Shown here piece after piece: positions 63,854 through 64,000 of a DNA stretch of 64,000 nt. Origin of the DNA: Bacillus spongiae (lineage in GTDB: Bacteria; Bacillota; Bacilli; Bacillales; Bacillaceae_K). Made by a program: the position numbers and the translations under genes. Numbering within the stretch: the stretch's first letter is position 1; every line of letters starts with the position of its first letter. The stretch lies in the NCBI RefSeq assembly GCF_037120725.1, contig NZ_JBBAXC010000005.1:62001-126000 (forward strand), read 5' to 3'. The notes under the pieces were generated by a model. That model made no database searches. It saw nothing but the letters and a program-made list of their open reading frames with translations, and was not told where the DNA came from.

Positions 63854-64000
63854 TTTTCACACATCCAAACTGCTCATTATTTAATTTTCTAACAATAATG
63901 CCTTCACTAAATGTATTCTTATAGCTAATTTTATCATAATGATCAAAATTCGTTACTCCACACTAAGATACGATGTATAAAGAAAAGGTGCTTCTCTATT
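63854..64000. other. right end, no gene seen
   Basis: 147 bases of AT-rich sequence upstream of the SUKH gene. It presumably holds its promoter. Confidence 0.4.

Overview
The window looks like chromosomal DNA of a low-GC, endospore-forming Bacillaceae bacterium (Bacillus or an alkaliphilic relative). The evidence is strong AGGAGG-type ribosome binding sites with frequent GTG/TTG starts, spore-coat homologues (a CotA-like multicopper oxidase and a CotF-like protein), YqcI/YcgG, a YtrA-type GntR regulator, a CsoR/CopZ/CopA copper operon and an 11-gene fatty-acid degradation operon. I see no rRNA, tRNA, CRISPR array or intact prophage.

1-13.4 kb is an accessory region. It holds GNAT acetyltransferases, a frameshifted IS110-family element, a broken ISL3-family element, and fragments that look like a conjugative-element helicase and a serine recombinase. 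It also has a group of immunity-type genes (an intact Imm26, a nonsense-mutated SUKH/SMI1 gene, other remnants), a C45-family amidohydrolase and several copies of dispersed hairpin repeats. One well-formed pair stands out: a MmyB-type regulator diverging from a FabF-type ketoacyl-ACP synthase, with overlapping promoters and an operator-like inverted repeat.

13.7-22.4 kb carries a multicopper oxidase with an extra C-terminal SPOCS/DUF3794-like domain, a sugar-nucleotide epimerase, a DHFR-like reductase diverging from a WYL regulator, a BrnQ carrier, and a two-gene putative spore-surface operon (a protein with an INAEGEKIQ-like motif plus a parallel beta-helix protein) behind a sigma-K-like -10 element.

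22.6-34.2 kb is one minus-strand operon for acyl-CoA metabolism: two acyl-CoA dehydrogenases, two SDRs, acyl-CoA ligase, TetR regulator, 3-hydroxyacyl-CoA dehydrogenase, an APH-like kinase, a ComB-like phosphosulfolactate phosphatase, enoyl-CoA hydratase and a quinone oxidoreductase. A sigma-A promoter with a palindrome just downstream lies in front of it.

34.5-46.2 kb has a secreted PPC-like protein, an amidinotransferase, an amino-acid permease, the YqcI-LysE pair, a CotF-like coat protein, and a GntR-ABC-CPBP operon. A degraded second copy of the CPBP gene lies in direct orientation about 2.4 kb away, and an AT-rich pectate-lyase-like gene sits between the copies. A decayed piece of the ABC permease lies near 35.4 kb.

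46.5-64 kb contains a HAD phosphatase, an O-methyltransferase, an SgrR-like regulator, a dead Nudix gene, a NIPSNAP-C45 gene pair, a class III aminotransferase with a YjiH transporter, the csoR-copZ / copA copper locus with three CsoR-type palindromes, a DadA-type oxidase, small membrane proteins, an APH-like kinase, and a Nudix-SUKH pair behind another dispersed repeat.
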